A DNA stretch of 47,160 nucleotides from Umezawaea endophytica (lineage in GTDB: Bacteria; Actinomycetota; Actinomycetes; Mycobacteriales; Pseudonocardiaceae), in assembly GCF_025061645.1 (NCBI RefSeq), contig NZ_JANYMP010000005.1:142183-189342 (forward strand), written 5' to 3'. The notes beneath the pieces were generated by a model. That model saw nothing but the letters and a program-made list of their open reading frames with translations, did no database searches and was not told the DNA's origin. This document shows, one piece after another, positions 39,294 through 47,144 of the stretch. The position numbers and the translations under genes were made by a program. The stretch's first letter is position 1, and every line of letters begins with the position of its first letter.

Positions 39294-40145
39294 TCAGCCG
39301 TGCGCACCCGGTCCGTCGCGGTCGAGCGCCTCCCGGATCTCCCCGAGCCACTCCACGCCCAGCCTGCGCCCGTCCGGGAGCCGGTCGTCCCGGTCCCAGC
39401 GCCACGCCGTGACCATCGCCCGGCCGAGGACCCGGCACGCGCGCAGCAGCTCCCGGTCGACACCGGGGTAGTGCTCGGCGACCTCCTCCGGCGCGTGGGC
39501 GAGGTCGAACTCGACCGGCCCGCGGCAGCACGTCTCGAAGTCGACGAACACCGGCCCGTTCCTCGTCGCGAGCACGTTGCCGGGGTGCGGCTCGCCGTGC
39601 AGCACCTGCTCGGCGGCACCGCGCTCGACGACCACCCGTCGCAGGTCCCGCAGCGCGTCGCCGAGGAACCGCCGGTCGTCGTCGGTGAGCGCCGGGGTCA
39701 GGTCTCGGCTCGCCACGAGTCGTCGGGCCTGCTCGACCCGATCGGCCAAGTGCGGTGTGGGGACGTCGAGTTCACGCATGCCCGCGTGCAGCCGTGCGAG
39801 CGCGGTGGCGTAGTCGGCTGGGGGAACTCCCCGCCCCGGCACGGGTTCGTAGTAGGTCCAGAAGGTGACCACGAACCCGTCCAGTTCGTGGACGCCCGTC
39901 GGCACACGGGGTTCCAGAGCGGCCACCGGGCTCCCGAACCCGGCCAGCCGTCGGGCGACATCGACCTCGAACCGAGCGATCTGGTCCGCCTCCGGCGCCA
40001 CCCGTGCCACGACGTCGCAGGGCAGCAGGCGCACGGTGAGCTTGTTCGAGTCGTGCAGCACGACCGCCTCGTCCGCGGCCAGGCCGAGTGCCGAGGCGAT
40101 CGACGTGGCAGCGGCCACCGCACGGGTGAACTCCGACCCCCGCAT
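39294..40145 (-). CDS. APH-fold kinase-like protein (aminoglycoside phosphotransferase family)
   Basis: A 283-residue protein of the APH/choline-kinase fold. The catalytic loop reads HGEPHPGN (183-190), where the usual HGDxxxxN Asp is Glu185, and the metal-binding motif is VFVDFETC (Asp202). This Glu form is seen in some actinobacterial members, so loss of activity cannot be assumed. An N-lobe Lys/Arg in LTVRLL fits nucleotide binding. The true substrate is unknown, and antibiotic resistance should not be assumed. ATG 40145 has GAGGGGGAG upstream. It is convergent with the ECF gene (14-bp gap) and lies 102 bp beyond the hydrolase gene. Confidence 0.85.
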   Translation of the reverse strand: MRGSEFTRAVAAATSIASALGLAADEAVVLHDSNKLTVRLLPCDVVARVAPEADQIARFEVDVARRLAGFGSPVAALEPRVPTGVHELDGFVVTFWTYYEPVPGRGVPPADYATALARLHAGMRELDVPTPHLADRVEQARRLVASRDLTPALTDDDRRFLGDALRDLRRVVVERGAAEQVLHGEPHPGNVLATRNGPVFVDFETCCRGPVEFDLAHAPEEVAEHYPGVDRELLRACRVLGRAMVTAWRWDRDDRLPDGRRLGVEWLGEIREALDRDGPGAHG

Positions 40146-40209
40146 CGACTCCCCCTCAGCTCCGGCGGCCGCCACCGTACCAAGATCCGCCGCGTGCCCG
40201 GCACGCACG

Positions 40210-40240
40210 ACGACGGGCGCCCGGACCGGGCACCCGTCGT
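40210..40240 (-). terminator. Hairpin terminator after the serine hydrolase gene
   Basis: ACGACGGG (40210-40217) pairs with CCCGTCGT (40233-40240). Inside, GCCCG pairs with CGGGC around a GAC loop, with one mismatch between the stems. It lies 7 nt beyond the stop of the minus-strand serine hydrolase gene and before the APH-like gene, separating the two units. Confidence 0.7.
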
Positions 40241-40247
40241 CATCGGA

Positions 40248-41405
40248 TCACTTGCAGAAAGCGGTGTCCACGCTGTTGAGCACCGCCTTGAGTGCGGGCA
40301 GGTCCTCCCCGAAGGTGCCCGGCAGGGCGGTCACCGCGAGCCCCACGGAACGGCCGTCGTCGGTCGCCCCACCGCGCGTCTCGTACCCGTCGATGTCGCC
40401 GCCGTGGCCCCAGTACACGCCGCCGCAGGTGAGCGGGATGCTGATCAGGCCGAGGCCGTAGCGCCACTCCGATCCGGGGTACACCGGGGCGTCGACCGTC
40501 TTGCGCATCTCGGCCAACTGCGCGGGCGGCAGCAGCTTGCCGTCGAGCAGCAGCCGGTTGAACTTCGCGAGGTCGCTCGGCGTCGAGATGAGCTGACCGG
40601 CGGCGCCGCCCCAGGACGGGTCCAGCTCGGTCACGTCGATCACCGTCTTGTCGGTGAGGCTGACGGTGCCGTAGCCCTGCGCGTGGGGCTCGCGGATGGT
40701 CTGGTCACCGGGCTGCGGCCAGTAGGTGGCGCGCAGACCGGCCTTCTTGATGACCCGTTCGGTGATCTGCTCCTGCACCGGGCGCTCGGTGATCCGCTCG
40801 ATCAGCAGTCCCGCCAGCAGGTAGTTGGTGTTGCTGTACTTCCAGCTCGTGCCGGGGGCGAAGTCCGCCGGGTGGGCGAGCGCCGCGGCGAGCAGGTCGT
40901 GCGGCTGGAAGAACTTGTGCTGGATCTTCTGGAAGTTGTCCAGCCCGATGTGCGCGGTGTAGTTCGGGAGCCCGCTGGTGTGCTGGAGCAGGTGCCGCAC
41001 GGTGATCTTCGTCGGGTCGATGTCCTCGCCGCGCACGAGTCCCGGCAGGTAGGTCTCGATGGACGCGTCCAGGTCCACCTTGCCCTCGGCCACCAGTTGC
41101 AGGACCACCACCGCGGTGAACGTCTTGGTCCCGCTGCCCGCCCTGACGTAGCCGTCCCGTGGCACCGGGACCTGCTTGTCGATCCGCGAGGACCCGGCGA
41201 CCAGCGACGTCGTGCGGCCGTTCCTGCTCACCGACGCGAGCACCGCCGGGAACTTCTCCTGGCTCACCAGGGAGTTGATGCTGTCCTGCACGGGTGAGGT
41301 GCGCGAGGGGCCTTCCGCCGCCGAAGCGGTCCACGCGGTGCCCACCAGGCCCGCCACGGTCAGGACCACCGCACCCTTGCGCATCGTCGAGAGGGACTTG
41401 CTCAT
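40248..41405 (-). CDS. Secreted serine hydrolase, class C beta-lactamase/DD-peptidase fold
   Basis: A 385-residue exported enzyme. A signal peptide (residues about 1-30, VVLTVAGLVGTAWTASA) precedes a beta-lactamase-fold domain with SGTK (S91, K94), YSN (Y190-N192) and HGG (H334-G336) in place of KTG. That set is typical of Streptomyces R61-like DD-carboxypeptidases and esterases rather than true AmpC. The role is probably peptidoglycan or small-ester hydrolysis outside the membrane. It is divergent from a VanX-type dipeptidase gene over 173 bp, which supports a peptidoglycan theme. Two Cys near the C-terminal third may pair. Confidence 0.92.
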   Translation of the reverse strand: MSKSLSTMRKGAVVLTVAGLVGTAWTASAAEGPSRTSPVQDSINSLVSQEKFPAVLASVSRNGRTTSLVAGSSRIDKQVPVPRDGYVRAGSGTKTFTAVVVLQLVAEGKVDLDASIETYLPGLVRGEDIDPTKITVRHLLQHTSGLPNYTAHIGLDNFQKIQHKFFQPHDLLAAALAHPADFAPGTSWKYSNTNYLLAGLLIERITERPVQEQITERVIKKAGLRATYWPQPGDQTIREPHAQGYGTVSLTDKTVIDVTELDPSWGGAAGQLISTPSDLAKFNRLLLDGKLLPPAQLAEMRKTVDAPVYPGSEWRYGLGLISIPLTCGGVYWGHGGDIDGYETRGGATDDGRSVGLAVTALPGTFGEDLPALKAVLNSVDTAFCK

Positions 41406-41578
41406 ATCGCGTTCTCCTTGTTTCGGCCGGATCGACGAGGAAAATGATCCGCGCTCCGGGCACCAAGATCACTGGAGCTGGCCGCCGCATCGGGGGTGAC
41501 CCAGGCTCTACCACCGCGCGGCGCGGCGTCTCATTCAGCTCCGCCGGGGAGTCGGACGGAGTAGAAACTCCAGGGGTG

Positions 41579-42358
41579 ATGCGAAGCCGTTCCAGAACGC
41601 TGTGCGCCCTGCTGGCCGCACTGGCCCTCGTCCTCGCCCCCGTCCCCGCCTCCGCCGACACCGGGCAGTCCGGGTTCGTCGCCCTCAGATCGGTCGACCC
41701 GACGATCGTGCAGGAGATCCGCTACGCCGGTCACCACAACTTCGTCGGCGTCCCGATCGACGGCTACCTCGAACCGACCTGCCTGCTCACGAGGCAGGCC
41801 GCTCAGGCGTTGCGGACCGTGCAGCGGCGCGTCCGCCCGCTCGGCCTGACCCTGAAGGTCTACGACTGCTACCGCCCGCAGCGGGCGGTGGACCACTTCG
41901 TCCGCTGGGCCGAGGACCTCGCCGACACCACGATGAAGGCCGAGTTCTACCCGCAGGTCGACAAGACCAGGTTGTTCCTCGACGGCTACATTTCCGCGCG
42001 CTCCGGGCACAGCAGGGGCAGCACGCTCGACGTCACGCTGGTGCGGCTGCCCCCGGCACCGCAGCGCCCCTACGTGCCGGGTGAGGCCCTCGAGCCCTGC
42101 TACGCGCCGGTCGGCGTCCGGTTCCCGGACAACACCGTCGACATGGGCACCGGGTACGACTGCTTCGACACCCTGTCCCACACCGCCGACCCGCGGATCA
42201 CCGGCGTCGCGCGGCAGAACCGCGACCTGCTCGTGAACACCATGAACGCGGCGGGCTTCACCAACCTCACCGAGGAGTGGTGGCACTTCACCTTGCGCGG
42301 GGAACCGTTCCCCGACACCTACTTCGACTTCCCCGTGGCCCGTTCGTCCGTGTGCTGA
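41579..42358 (+). CDS. Secreted VanX-type D-Ala-D-Ala dipeptidase
   Basis: A 259-residue metallopeptidase of family M15D. It has a signal peptide (LCALLAALALVLAPVPASA), the conserved Arg in VYDCYRPQ, zinc ligands H144 and D151 in SGHSRGSTLD, and the catalytic Glu and last ligand in EEWWHF (E233, H236). VanX of resistance operons is cytoplasmic and removes free D-Ala-D-Ala; this exported form more likely recycles or scavenges dipeptides from wall turnover. No vanH, vanA or VanRS is nearby, so glycopeptide resistance should not be assumed. An alternative GTG start is one codon upstream. A perfect 32-bp palindrome follows the stop. Confidence 0.92.
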   Translation: MRSRSRTLCALLAALALVLAPVPASADTGQSGFVALRSVDPTIVQEIRYAGHHNFVGVPIDGYLEPTCLLTRQAAQALRTVQRRVRPLGLTLKVYDCYRPQRAVDHFVRWAEDLADTTMKAEFYPQVDKTRLFLDGYISARSGHSRGSTLDVTLVRLPPAPQRPYVPGEALEPCYAPVGVRFPDNTVDMGTGYDCFDTLSHTADPRITGVARQNRDLLVNTMNAAGFTNLTEEWWHFTLRGEPFPDTYFDFPVARSSVC

Positions 42359-42360
42359 CA

Positions 42361-42392
42361 GGTGTGGGGGGAGCCGCGGCTCCCCCCACACC
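42361..42392. terminator. Perfect 32-bp palindrome, terminator after the dipeptidase gene
   Basis: Positions 42361-42376 and 42377-42392 are exact complements with no spacer, starting 3 nt after the dipeptidase stop. As RNA it would fold to a long G/C stem with a minimal loop. There is no T-tract, the so-called I-shaped form common in actinobacteria. It isolates the dipeptidase gene from the methyltransferase at 42450. Confidence 0.8.
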
Positions 42393-42449
42393 CGACGGCG
42401 GGCGATAACCCTTCGCCCGGCACGTGGGTCGGACCCTAGGGTCGCCCGA

Positions 42450-43160
42450 ATGGATCTGAGCACCGTCGCCGTCCCCCACACCCTCGCCCACCTGACACCG
42501 CTGCTGCCCGCTCCCCCGGCCCGCGTGCTGGAGGTCGGCTGCGGCCGGGGCGCGCTGGCCGCAGCCCTGATCGACGTGGGCTACGAGGTCACCGGTGTGG
42601 ACCGCGACGCCGGGATGGCCGCCGCCGCGGCCGAACGCGGTGTGCCCGTCCTCCACGCCGACGTCCGCGACGTCTCCGGTGAGTACGACGTCGTGCTGTT
42701 CACCCGTTCCCTGCACCACGCCGAGGTCCTGGACGAGGTCCTGGGCCACGCGGCCGGGCTGCTCGCCGTGGGCGGGCAGCTCGTCGTCGAGGAGTTCGCC
42801 TGGGAGCGGGTGGACCGCTCGGCCGCCGACTTCCTCTACGACACCGGCGCGCTGCTGGTCGCCGCGGGCCTGCTCACCGCCGAGATCCCCACCGGCGACC
42901 TGCTCGAAGCCTGGGTCGGCGGCCACGACCACCTCCACTGCGGCTCCTCGATGCTCGCCGCACTGAGCCGCCTCGGCCCTGCTCCGACCACAGTGGACAC
43001 CGCGATGCTGTGGCGCCTGCTCGACGGCCGCGGCGGTGCCTGGACCGAGCCCCGCAACCGCGTCCCCGGTGTCCTCGACGCCCTGCGCCGAGCCGAGGAG
43101 CGCCGCGTCGCCGCGGGCACGCTCCCCGCCGTCGGCCTCCTGGCGGCCGTCCGCCGCTGA
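42450..43160 (+). CDS. Class I SAM-dependent methyltransferase
   Basis: A 236-residue enzyme with RVLEVGCGRGALAAAL (motif I), VTGVDRDAGM (acidic loop) and YDVVLFTRSLHHAEVLDEVL plus AVGGQLVVEEF downstream. The HHA-type loop and short C-terminus place it in the Methyltransf_11/12 group of small-molecule methyltransferases. The substrate is unknown. It lies alone between the palindromic terminator and the convergent ABC transporter, 15 bp away. A small G/C hairpin (43170-43185) covers that junction. Confidence 0.9.
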   Translation: MDLSTVAVPHTLAHLTPLLPAPPARVLEVGCGRGALAAALIDVGYEVTGVDRDAGMAAAAAERGVPVLHADVRDVSGEYDVVLFTRSLHHAEVLDEVLGHAAGLLAVGGQLVVEEFAWERVDRSAADFLYDTGALLVAAGLLTAEIPTGDLLEAWVGGHDHLHCGSSMLAALSRLGPAPTTVDTAMLWRLLDGRGGAWTEPRNRVPGVLDALRRAEERRVAAGTLPAVGLLAAVRR

Positions 43161-43175
43161 GCCGCCCGCGCCCCG

Positions 43176-44987
43176 TCAGCGGGGCAGGGGCTCGTCGGCC
43201 ACCTCCTCGTCGAGGAAACCGCCGGACTGGTGGCACCACAGCTTCGCGTACGTCCCGTTCGCGGCGAGCAACTGCGCGTGGGTGCCCTGCTCGGTGATCC
43301 GCCCCCGGTCGAGCACGATCAGCCGGTCCATCCGCACGACCGTGCTCAACCGGTGGGCGACGACGATCGCGGTGCGGCCCTCCATGAGCCGCCACAGCGC
43401 CTCCTGGACCAGCACCTCGCTCTCTGAGTCGAGCGCGCTGGTGGCCTCGTCCAGCAGCAGGATCGGCGCGTCCCGCAGGATCGCGCGGGCCAGTGCCACC
43501 CGCTGCCGCTGCCCGCCCGACAGCTTGACGCCGCGCTCGCCCACCATGGTGTCGAACCCGTCGGGCAGCGCGTCCGCGAACTCCGTCACGTGCGCGGCCT
43601 GCGCGGCGCGGCGGATCTCCGCGTCGGTCGCGCCCGGCCGGGCGAACGCGATGTTCTCGCGCAGGGTCCGGTGGAACATGGCGGGGTCCTGGGGCACGTA
43701 CGCGATCAGGCCGCGCAGGTCGGCCTGGCGCAGGCGGGAGATGTCCTGGCCACCGACGAGGACACGGCCCCGGTCGACGTCCATCAGCCGCAGCAGCAGA
43801 CGGGTGAGCGTGGTCTTGCCGCCGCCGGAGCGACCGACCAGCCCGATCCGCGTACCCGCCGGGATGTCCAGGTCGAGCTCGTCGAACAGCGGCTCGCCGA
43901 CGCCGTGCGCGAACCCGACCTTCTCGAACCGGACCTGGGAGTCCTTGGTGCGCAAGGGTTCCGGGTGCTTCGGGTCGAGCACGGTCGGCGGGTCGAGCAG
44001 CAGTTCGGTGAACTGGGCCGCCTCGGTCAGCGTGCTCTCCACCCGCCGGTAGATCTGGTTGAACTCGAACATGATCCGCGTCGCGTTGCCGAAGTAGGCG
44101 AACGTCACCACGATCGCCTCCACGCCGAGCCCGCCGCTGACCCCGACCGCGACCGCGAGGCCGAGCGCGTTGGTGAGCACGGACAGCGGCGCGATCACGG
44201 TGTCGATGCGCAGGTTCCCGTAGTCCCACGACCGCAGCATCAGCGTCCGCTGCTCGGCGGCACGGGTCCGGTGCTCCTCGCTCTCCCGCCGTTCGGCGGC
44301 GAACGCCCGCACCGTCTCCATGTTCGCGAGCGTGTCGGAGACGTGGCCGGACACGCGGGCGATGGCGGCCTCGCGCCGGTCGACCAGCCGCTGGCGGTGG
44401 CGGATGAGCGGCGCGACCACGAATCCCGTGACCGTGATCAGGCCGAGCAGCACCACGACCAGCAGGGGGTCGTAGTTCCAGAGCACGACGCAGGCGAAGC
44501 CCAGCGGGATGAGGTTGGCGAAGACCTTGAAGGCCAGCGCGTCCACGAAGTCCTCGAAGCGGAAGGAGAAGCTCAGCACGCGCTTGGTGAGCGACCCGGC
44601 GAAGTTGTCGTGGAAGAACGCCGCGTCCTTCCCCAGCAGCTCGTCCATGGCCAGCGCCGACAGGTGCTCGATCCCGCGCCCGTCCAGGCGGTTGAGGCAG
44701 TGGATTCCCACGCGCCACAGCACTTCCGAGAACAGCATGAGACCGGTGAAGGCCAGCAGGTAGGGCATCACGGTGCCCGCGTCGGTGCCGCCGCCCGCCG
44801 CGAGCCGTCCCACGAGGGCGGCCACCGCCAACGGCGCCAGGTAGAGCTGGCAGGTCACGCCCAGCGCGGGCGACACGAGCGCGCCGACGGCGATGAACCC
44901 GTGACGCCGCAACTCCTTCCAGTACAGACGCAGGACGAGCATCACCGCGTTCTTGCGGACGGGTACTTCCGACCCTGGCGCGACCAT
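43176..44987 (-). CDS. ABC transporter, fused permease-ATPase half-transporter
   Basis: A 603-residue exporter-type half-transporter. Six membrane helices lie in residues about 15-310, then an ATPase domain with Walker A GRSGGGKTTL (about 386), Q-loop YVPQDP, signature LSGGQRQRVALARA (about 489), Walker B ILLLDEATSALD and the H-loop VAHRL. It works as a homodimer or with a partner, but no second half-transporter is adjacent. Substrates may be lipids, peptides or drugs. ATG 44987 is chosen because GGAGGGAG lies 6 nt upstream. Confidence 0.94.
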   Translation of the reverse strand: MVAPGSEVPVRKNAVMLVLRLYWKELRRHGFIAVGALVSPALGVTCQLYLAPLAVAALVGRLAAGGGTDAGTVMPYLLAFTGLMLFSEVLWRVGIHCLNRLDGRGIEHLSALAMDELLGKDAAFFHDNFAGSLTKRVLSFSFRFEDFVDALAFKVFANLIPLGFACVVLWNYDPLLVVVLLGLITVTGFVVAPLIRHRQRLVDRREAAIARVSGHVSDTLANMETVRAFAAERRESEEHRTRAAEQRTLMLRSWDYGNLRIDTVIAPLSVLTNALGLAVAVGVSGGLGVEAIVVTFAYFGNATRIMFEFNQIYRRVESTLTEAAQFTELLLDPPTVLDPKHPEPLRTKDSQVRFEKVGFAHGVGEPLFDELDLDIPAGTRIGLVGRSGGGKTTLTRLLLRLMDVDRGRVLVGGQDISRLRQADLRGLIAYVPQDPAMFHRTLRENIAFARPGATDAEIRRAAQAAHVTEFADALPDGFDTMVGERGVKLSGGQRQRVALARAILRDAPILLLDEATSALDSESEVLVQEALWRLMEGRTAIVVAHRLSTVVRMDRLIVLDRGRITEQGTHAQLLAANGTYAKLWCHQSGGFLDEEVADEPLPR

Positions 44988-45158
44988 CCGACTCCCTCCG
45001 GGGCACCTCGGACTCCTCATGCTGCCGCAGGAAACCTGGTCGTAGCGACCGAATATCACCCGTGGGCGCCTCCGGGGACGCGGTGCGCACGTTGTTGGCG
45101 CGTTGGTTGTTCAGCCCGACGCCCCGACCGTCAACAACACCCCGGAGCTAGAACTGGC

Positions 45159-45187
45159 CGGGTCGGCCGACCGGTTCGGCCGACCCG
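45159..45187 (+). promoter_or_regulatory. 5'-UTR stem-loop before the small secreted protein
   Basis: CGGGTCGGCCGA (45159-45170) and its exact complement (45176-45187) flank a 5-nt loop, giving a perfect 12-bp stem that ends 3 nt before the GGAGGAG Shine-Dalgarno (45191-45197). The stem could affect ribosome access, mRNA stability or early termination. A weaker GTTGTTG/CAACAAC pair lies upstream in the same leader. Confidence 0.55.
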
Positions 45188-45206
45188 ACAGGAGGAGAAC
45201 TCGCAG

Positions 45207-45593
45207 ATGACCAGAAAACTCATCCCGGTGCTGATCGCGATCGTCGCGCTGCTGGGGTTCGGCGTTCAGGCGACGGCGAGCGCGGCACCCCGCGAGACCG
45301 TCAACAGGTGCGCGCAGGTGGGGTTCGGTGCGGGCCTGGTGTGCGTCGAGGTGAACAGGGGTGCCTGGGTGACCGTCTGGTACGACAAGAGGAGCAGCGG
45401 CAGGCAGTCGTGCCGCCTCCGCTACAGCGGTCCCGACGGCGGGCACGAGGACGACGGCACGTTCACCATCGACCCCGGTCAGGTCAAGGGGTACCGCTGG
45501 TACCCGCCGGTCCACACCGGCTCCGGGTCCTACGTCGGATCCGTGTCCTGCAACGGCACGACGGCGTCCACCGGAACCCTCGTCGTCCCGTAG
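45207..45593 (+). CDS. Small secreted cysteine-containing protein
   Basis: A 128-residue exported protein. The signal peptide has a basic start and a hydrophobic core (LIPVLIAIVALLGFGVQA), with likely cleavage after ASA. The mature part of about 100 residues is beta-rich and has four Cys (in RCAQV, LVCVE, QSCRL, VSCNG), probably two disulfides. No catalytic motif is recognised. It ends TLVVP. Small secreted actinobacterial proteins of this kind may be inhibitors, adhesins or morphogens, but the role here is unknown. A bidirectional hairpin (45630-45667) separates it from the WYL gene. Confidence 0.82.
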   Translation: MTRKLIPVLIAIVALLGFGVQATASAAPRETVNRCAQVGFGAGLVCVEVNRGAWVTVWYDKRSSGRQSCRLRYSGPDGGHEDDGTFTIDPGQVKGYRWYPPVHTGSGSYVGSVSCNGTTASTGTLVVP

Positions 45594-45629
45594 GCGCGGC
45601 GGCCGGTCGCCGCGAACGGCCGCACGGGT

Positions 45630-45667
45630 GAGCGGTGGTCCGGTACCGCGGTGCCGGACCACCGCTC
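45630..45667. terminator. Bidirectional hairpin between convergent genes
   Basis: The 14-bp arms at 45630-45643 and 45654-45667 are exact complements, and the 10-nt centre is nearly self-complementary, so almost the whole 38 bp is palindromic. It lies 37 nt after the secreted-protein gene and reaches into the stop codon of the convergent WYL gene, serving both directions. Confidence 0.75.
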
Positions 45668-46637
45668 AGGACGGCTCGTCGTACAACGCGGCTATCGCGG
45701 CGGCGCGGTCGCGCAGGGCGGTGCGCAGCGACGGCGGGGCCAGGACTTCGGCGTCCGCGCCGAGCCGCCACACCGCCCACTCGGCGTGCCAGGCGTCCTG
45801 GAAGGCCAGCTCCAGCCGCACCCGACCGTCCGCGTCGGGGGCCTCGGCGCGCACGGCCAGCGCGGTGTCCAGCAGGGCTTCCCGCCGTGCCGGGGCCACC
45901 CGCACCAGCACGGTGACGTGCCCGTCGGACAGGAACCCCGCGCAGCGCTCCCGCCACACCCGGTCCAGGTCGACCCGGTCCGGTCGCCGCGCCGGTTCGG
46001 GGAGTTCCTCGGCGGCCAGCACCCGCGACAGCCGGTAGGTGCGGTCCATTCCGGACCTCGTGGCCAGCAGGTAGCCGCGGTCGTGCACGGTGACCAGGCC
46101 GATGGGGTCCACCGTCCGCCACCCCGGTTCCCGGCCCGCGGCGGCGTAGTGGACGCGGAGCCGGTGCCCGGCGAGCACCGCGCGCCGGATCTCGGCCATC
46201 GCGGCGGCGGGCACCTCCTCGGTCACCTGCCTGCGCGGGAGCAGGTCGGTGTCGGGGTCGACGAGGAAGCGCTGGGCCGCGTCGCTCGCGGTGGCCCGAT
46301 GTCCGTCCGGCAGCGCGTCGACCACCTTGCGCATGGCCGAGGCGAGCGCCGAGCGGAGGCCGAACACCTGCTCGCCGCGCCCGGACCCGGCGGTCAGCAG
46401 GGCGAGGGCCTCGTCGTGGTTCAGCCCGGTGAGCTCGGTCCGGAAACCGGGCAGCAGCGCGAAACCCCCGTGCCGACCCCGTTCTGCGTGGACCGGGACG
46501 CCCGCCGCGGACAGCGCCTCGATGTCGCGCAGCACGGTGCGGGTGGACACCTCCAGCTCGCGGGCCAGCACGTCCGCGGTCAGCCTGCCCCGACGGCGCA
46601 GCAACAACACCAGCGAGACCAACCGGTCGGCGCGCAC
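45666..46637 (-). CDS. WYL-domain (YafY-type) transcriptional regulator
   Basis: A 323-residue regulator. An N-terminal DeoR-like winged helix (about 3-60) has ADRLVSLVLLLRRRGRLTA and VLARELEVSTRTVLRDIEAL, with GRHGGFALLPGF as the wing. A WYL-type ligand domain follows (about 140-215; LAGHRLRVHYAAAG, GYLLATRSG) and a C-terminal WCX-like domain. WYL domains may bind nucleic acids or small ligands. It is divergent from a RidA gene, with a perfect palindrome (46658-46676) 21 nt upstream of its start, and so probably regulates both. Confidence 0.92.
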   Translation of the reverse strand: MRADRLVSLVLLLRRRGRLTADVLARELEVSTRTVLRDIEALSAAGVPVHAERGRHGGFALLPGFRTELTGLNHDEALALLTAGSGRGEQVFGLRSALASAMRKVVDALPDGHRATASDAAQRFLVDPDTDLLPRRQVTEEVPAAAMAEIRRAVLAGHRLRVHYAAAGREPGWRTVDPIGLVTVHDRGYLLATRSGMDRTYRLSRVLAAEELPEPARRPDRVDLDRVWRERCAGFLSDGHVTVLVRVAPARREALLDTALAVRAEAPDADGRVRLELAFQDAWHAEWAVWRLGADAEVLAPPSLRTALRDRAAAIAALYDEPS

Positions 46638-46657
46638 CGGCGAAGTCTAGCGAAATA

Positions 46658-46676
46658 CACGACACAGGATGTCGTG
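46658..46676. promoter_or_regulatory. 19-bp palindrome between WYL and RidA genes
   Basis: CACGACA and TGTCGTG are exact complements separated by CAGGA. The site is 21 nt before the WYL start and 70 nt before the RidA start. It is the likely operator for the WYL regulator. Confidence 0.65.
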
Positions 46677-46745
46677 ATTCGTTGCGAGGCTCAGCCGGAC
46701 GACGTCGACGGACGTCCTCGATCCCTTGAGTCGAATGGAGCTGAC

Positions 46746-47144
46746 GTGGTGGAACGCACGGCCGTGAACCCGGTGACGTGGTCGGTGGAGTTGGGGTTCA
46801 ACCAGGGTGAGGTCGTCTCCGGGCACACCCGGACCCTGTACTGCTCGGGCCAGACCGCGATGAGCGCCGACGGCAGGCCCGAACACGACGGCGACGTGGC
46901 GGCACAGGTGGCGTTGAGCGTCGACAACCTGGAGGCGGTGCTGGGCGCGGCGGGCATGTCGCTCGCGAACCTCGTCCGGCTCACCGTCTACACCACCGAC
47001 GTCGACCTGCTGATGCCGCACTACGGCGTGCTGGCGGCGCGGTTGGGCGCCGCCGGGGTGGCGCCGACCACCACCCTGCTCGGGGTGGCGCGGCTGGCGA
47101 TCCCCGGCCAGGTGGTCGAGCTGGAGGGAACCGCCGTCGACTGA
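46746..47144 (+). CDS. RidA/YER057c/UK114-family protein
   Basis: A 132-residue protein of the Rid family (YjgF). True RidA enzymes hydrolyse reactive enamine/imine intermediates. Conserved features are LYCSGQTAM, DVAAQVALSVDNLEAVL, LVRLTVYTTDVD and the pocket Arg in LLGVARLAIPGQVVELEG. GTG 46746 is chosen because TGGAG lies 5 nt upstream, with a second GTG directly after. It is divergent from a WYL regulator over 108 bp. Several Rid subfamilies lack imine hydrolysis, so the exact reaction is open. Confidence 0.9.
   Translation: MVERTAVNPVTWSVELGFNQGEVVSGHTRTLYCSGQTAMSADGRPEHDGDVAAQVALSVDNLEAVLGAAGMSLANLVRLTVYTTDVDLLMPHYGVLAARLGAAGVAPTTTLLGVARLAIPGQVVELEGTAVD

Noticed and set aside
39294-40145. 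Aminoglycoside resistance gene
   Set aside because: Only the general APH fold is shown, and the catalytic Asp is Glu. Most such actinobacterial proteins have no proven antibiotic substrate.
41579-42358. Vancomycin resistance locus (VanX-like gene)
   Set aside because: The protein is exported, and vanH, vanA/B and a VanRS pair are absent nearby. Wall-dipeptide recycling is more likely.
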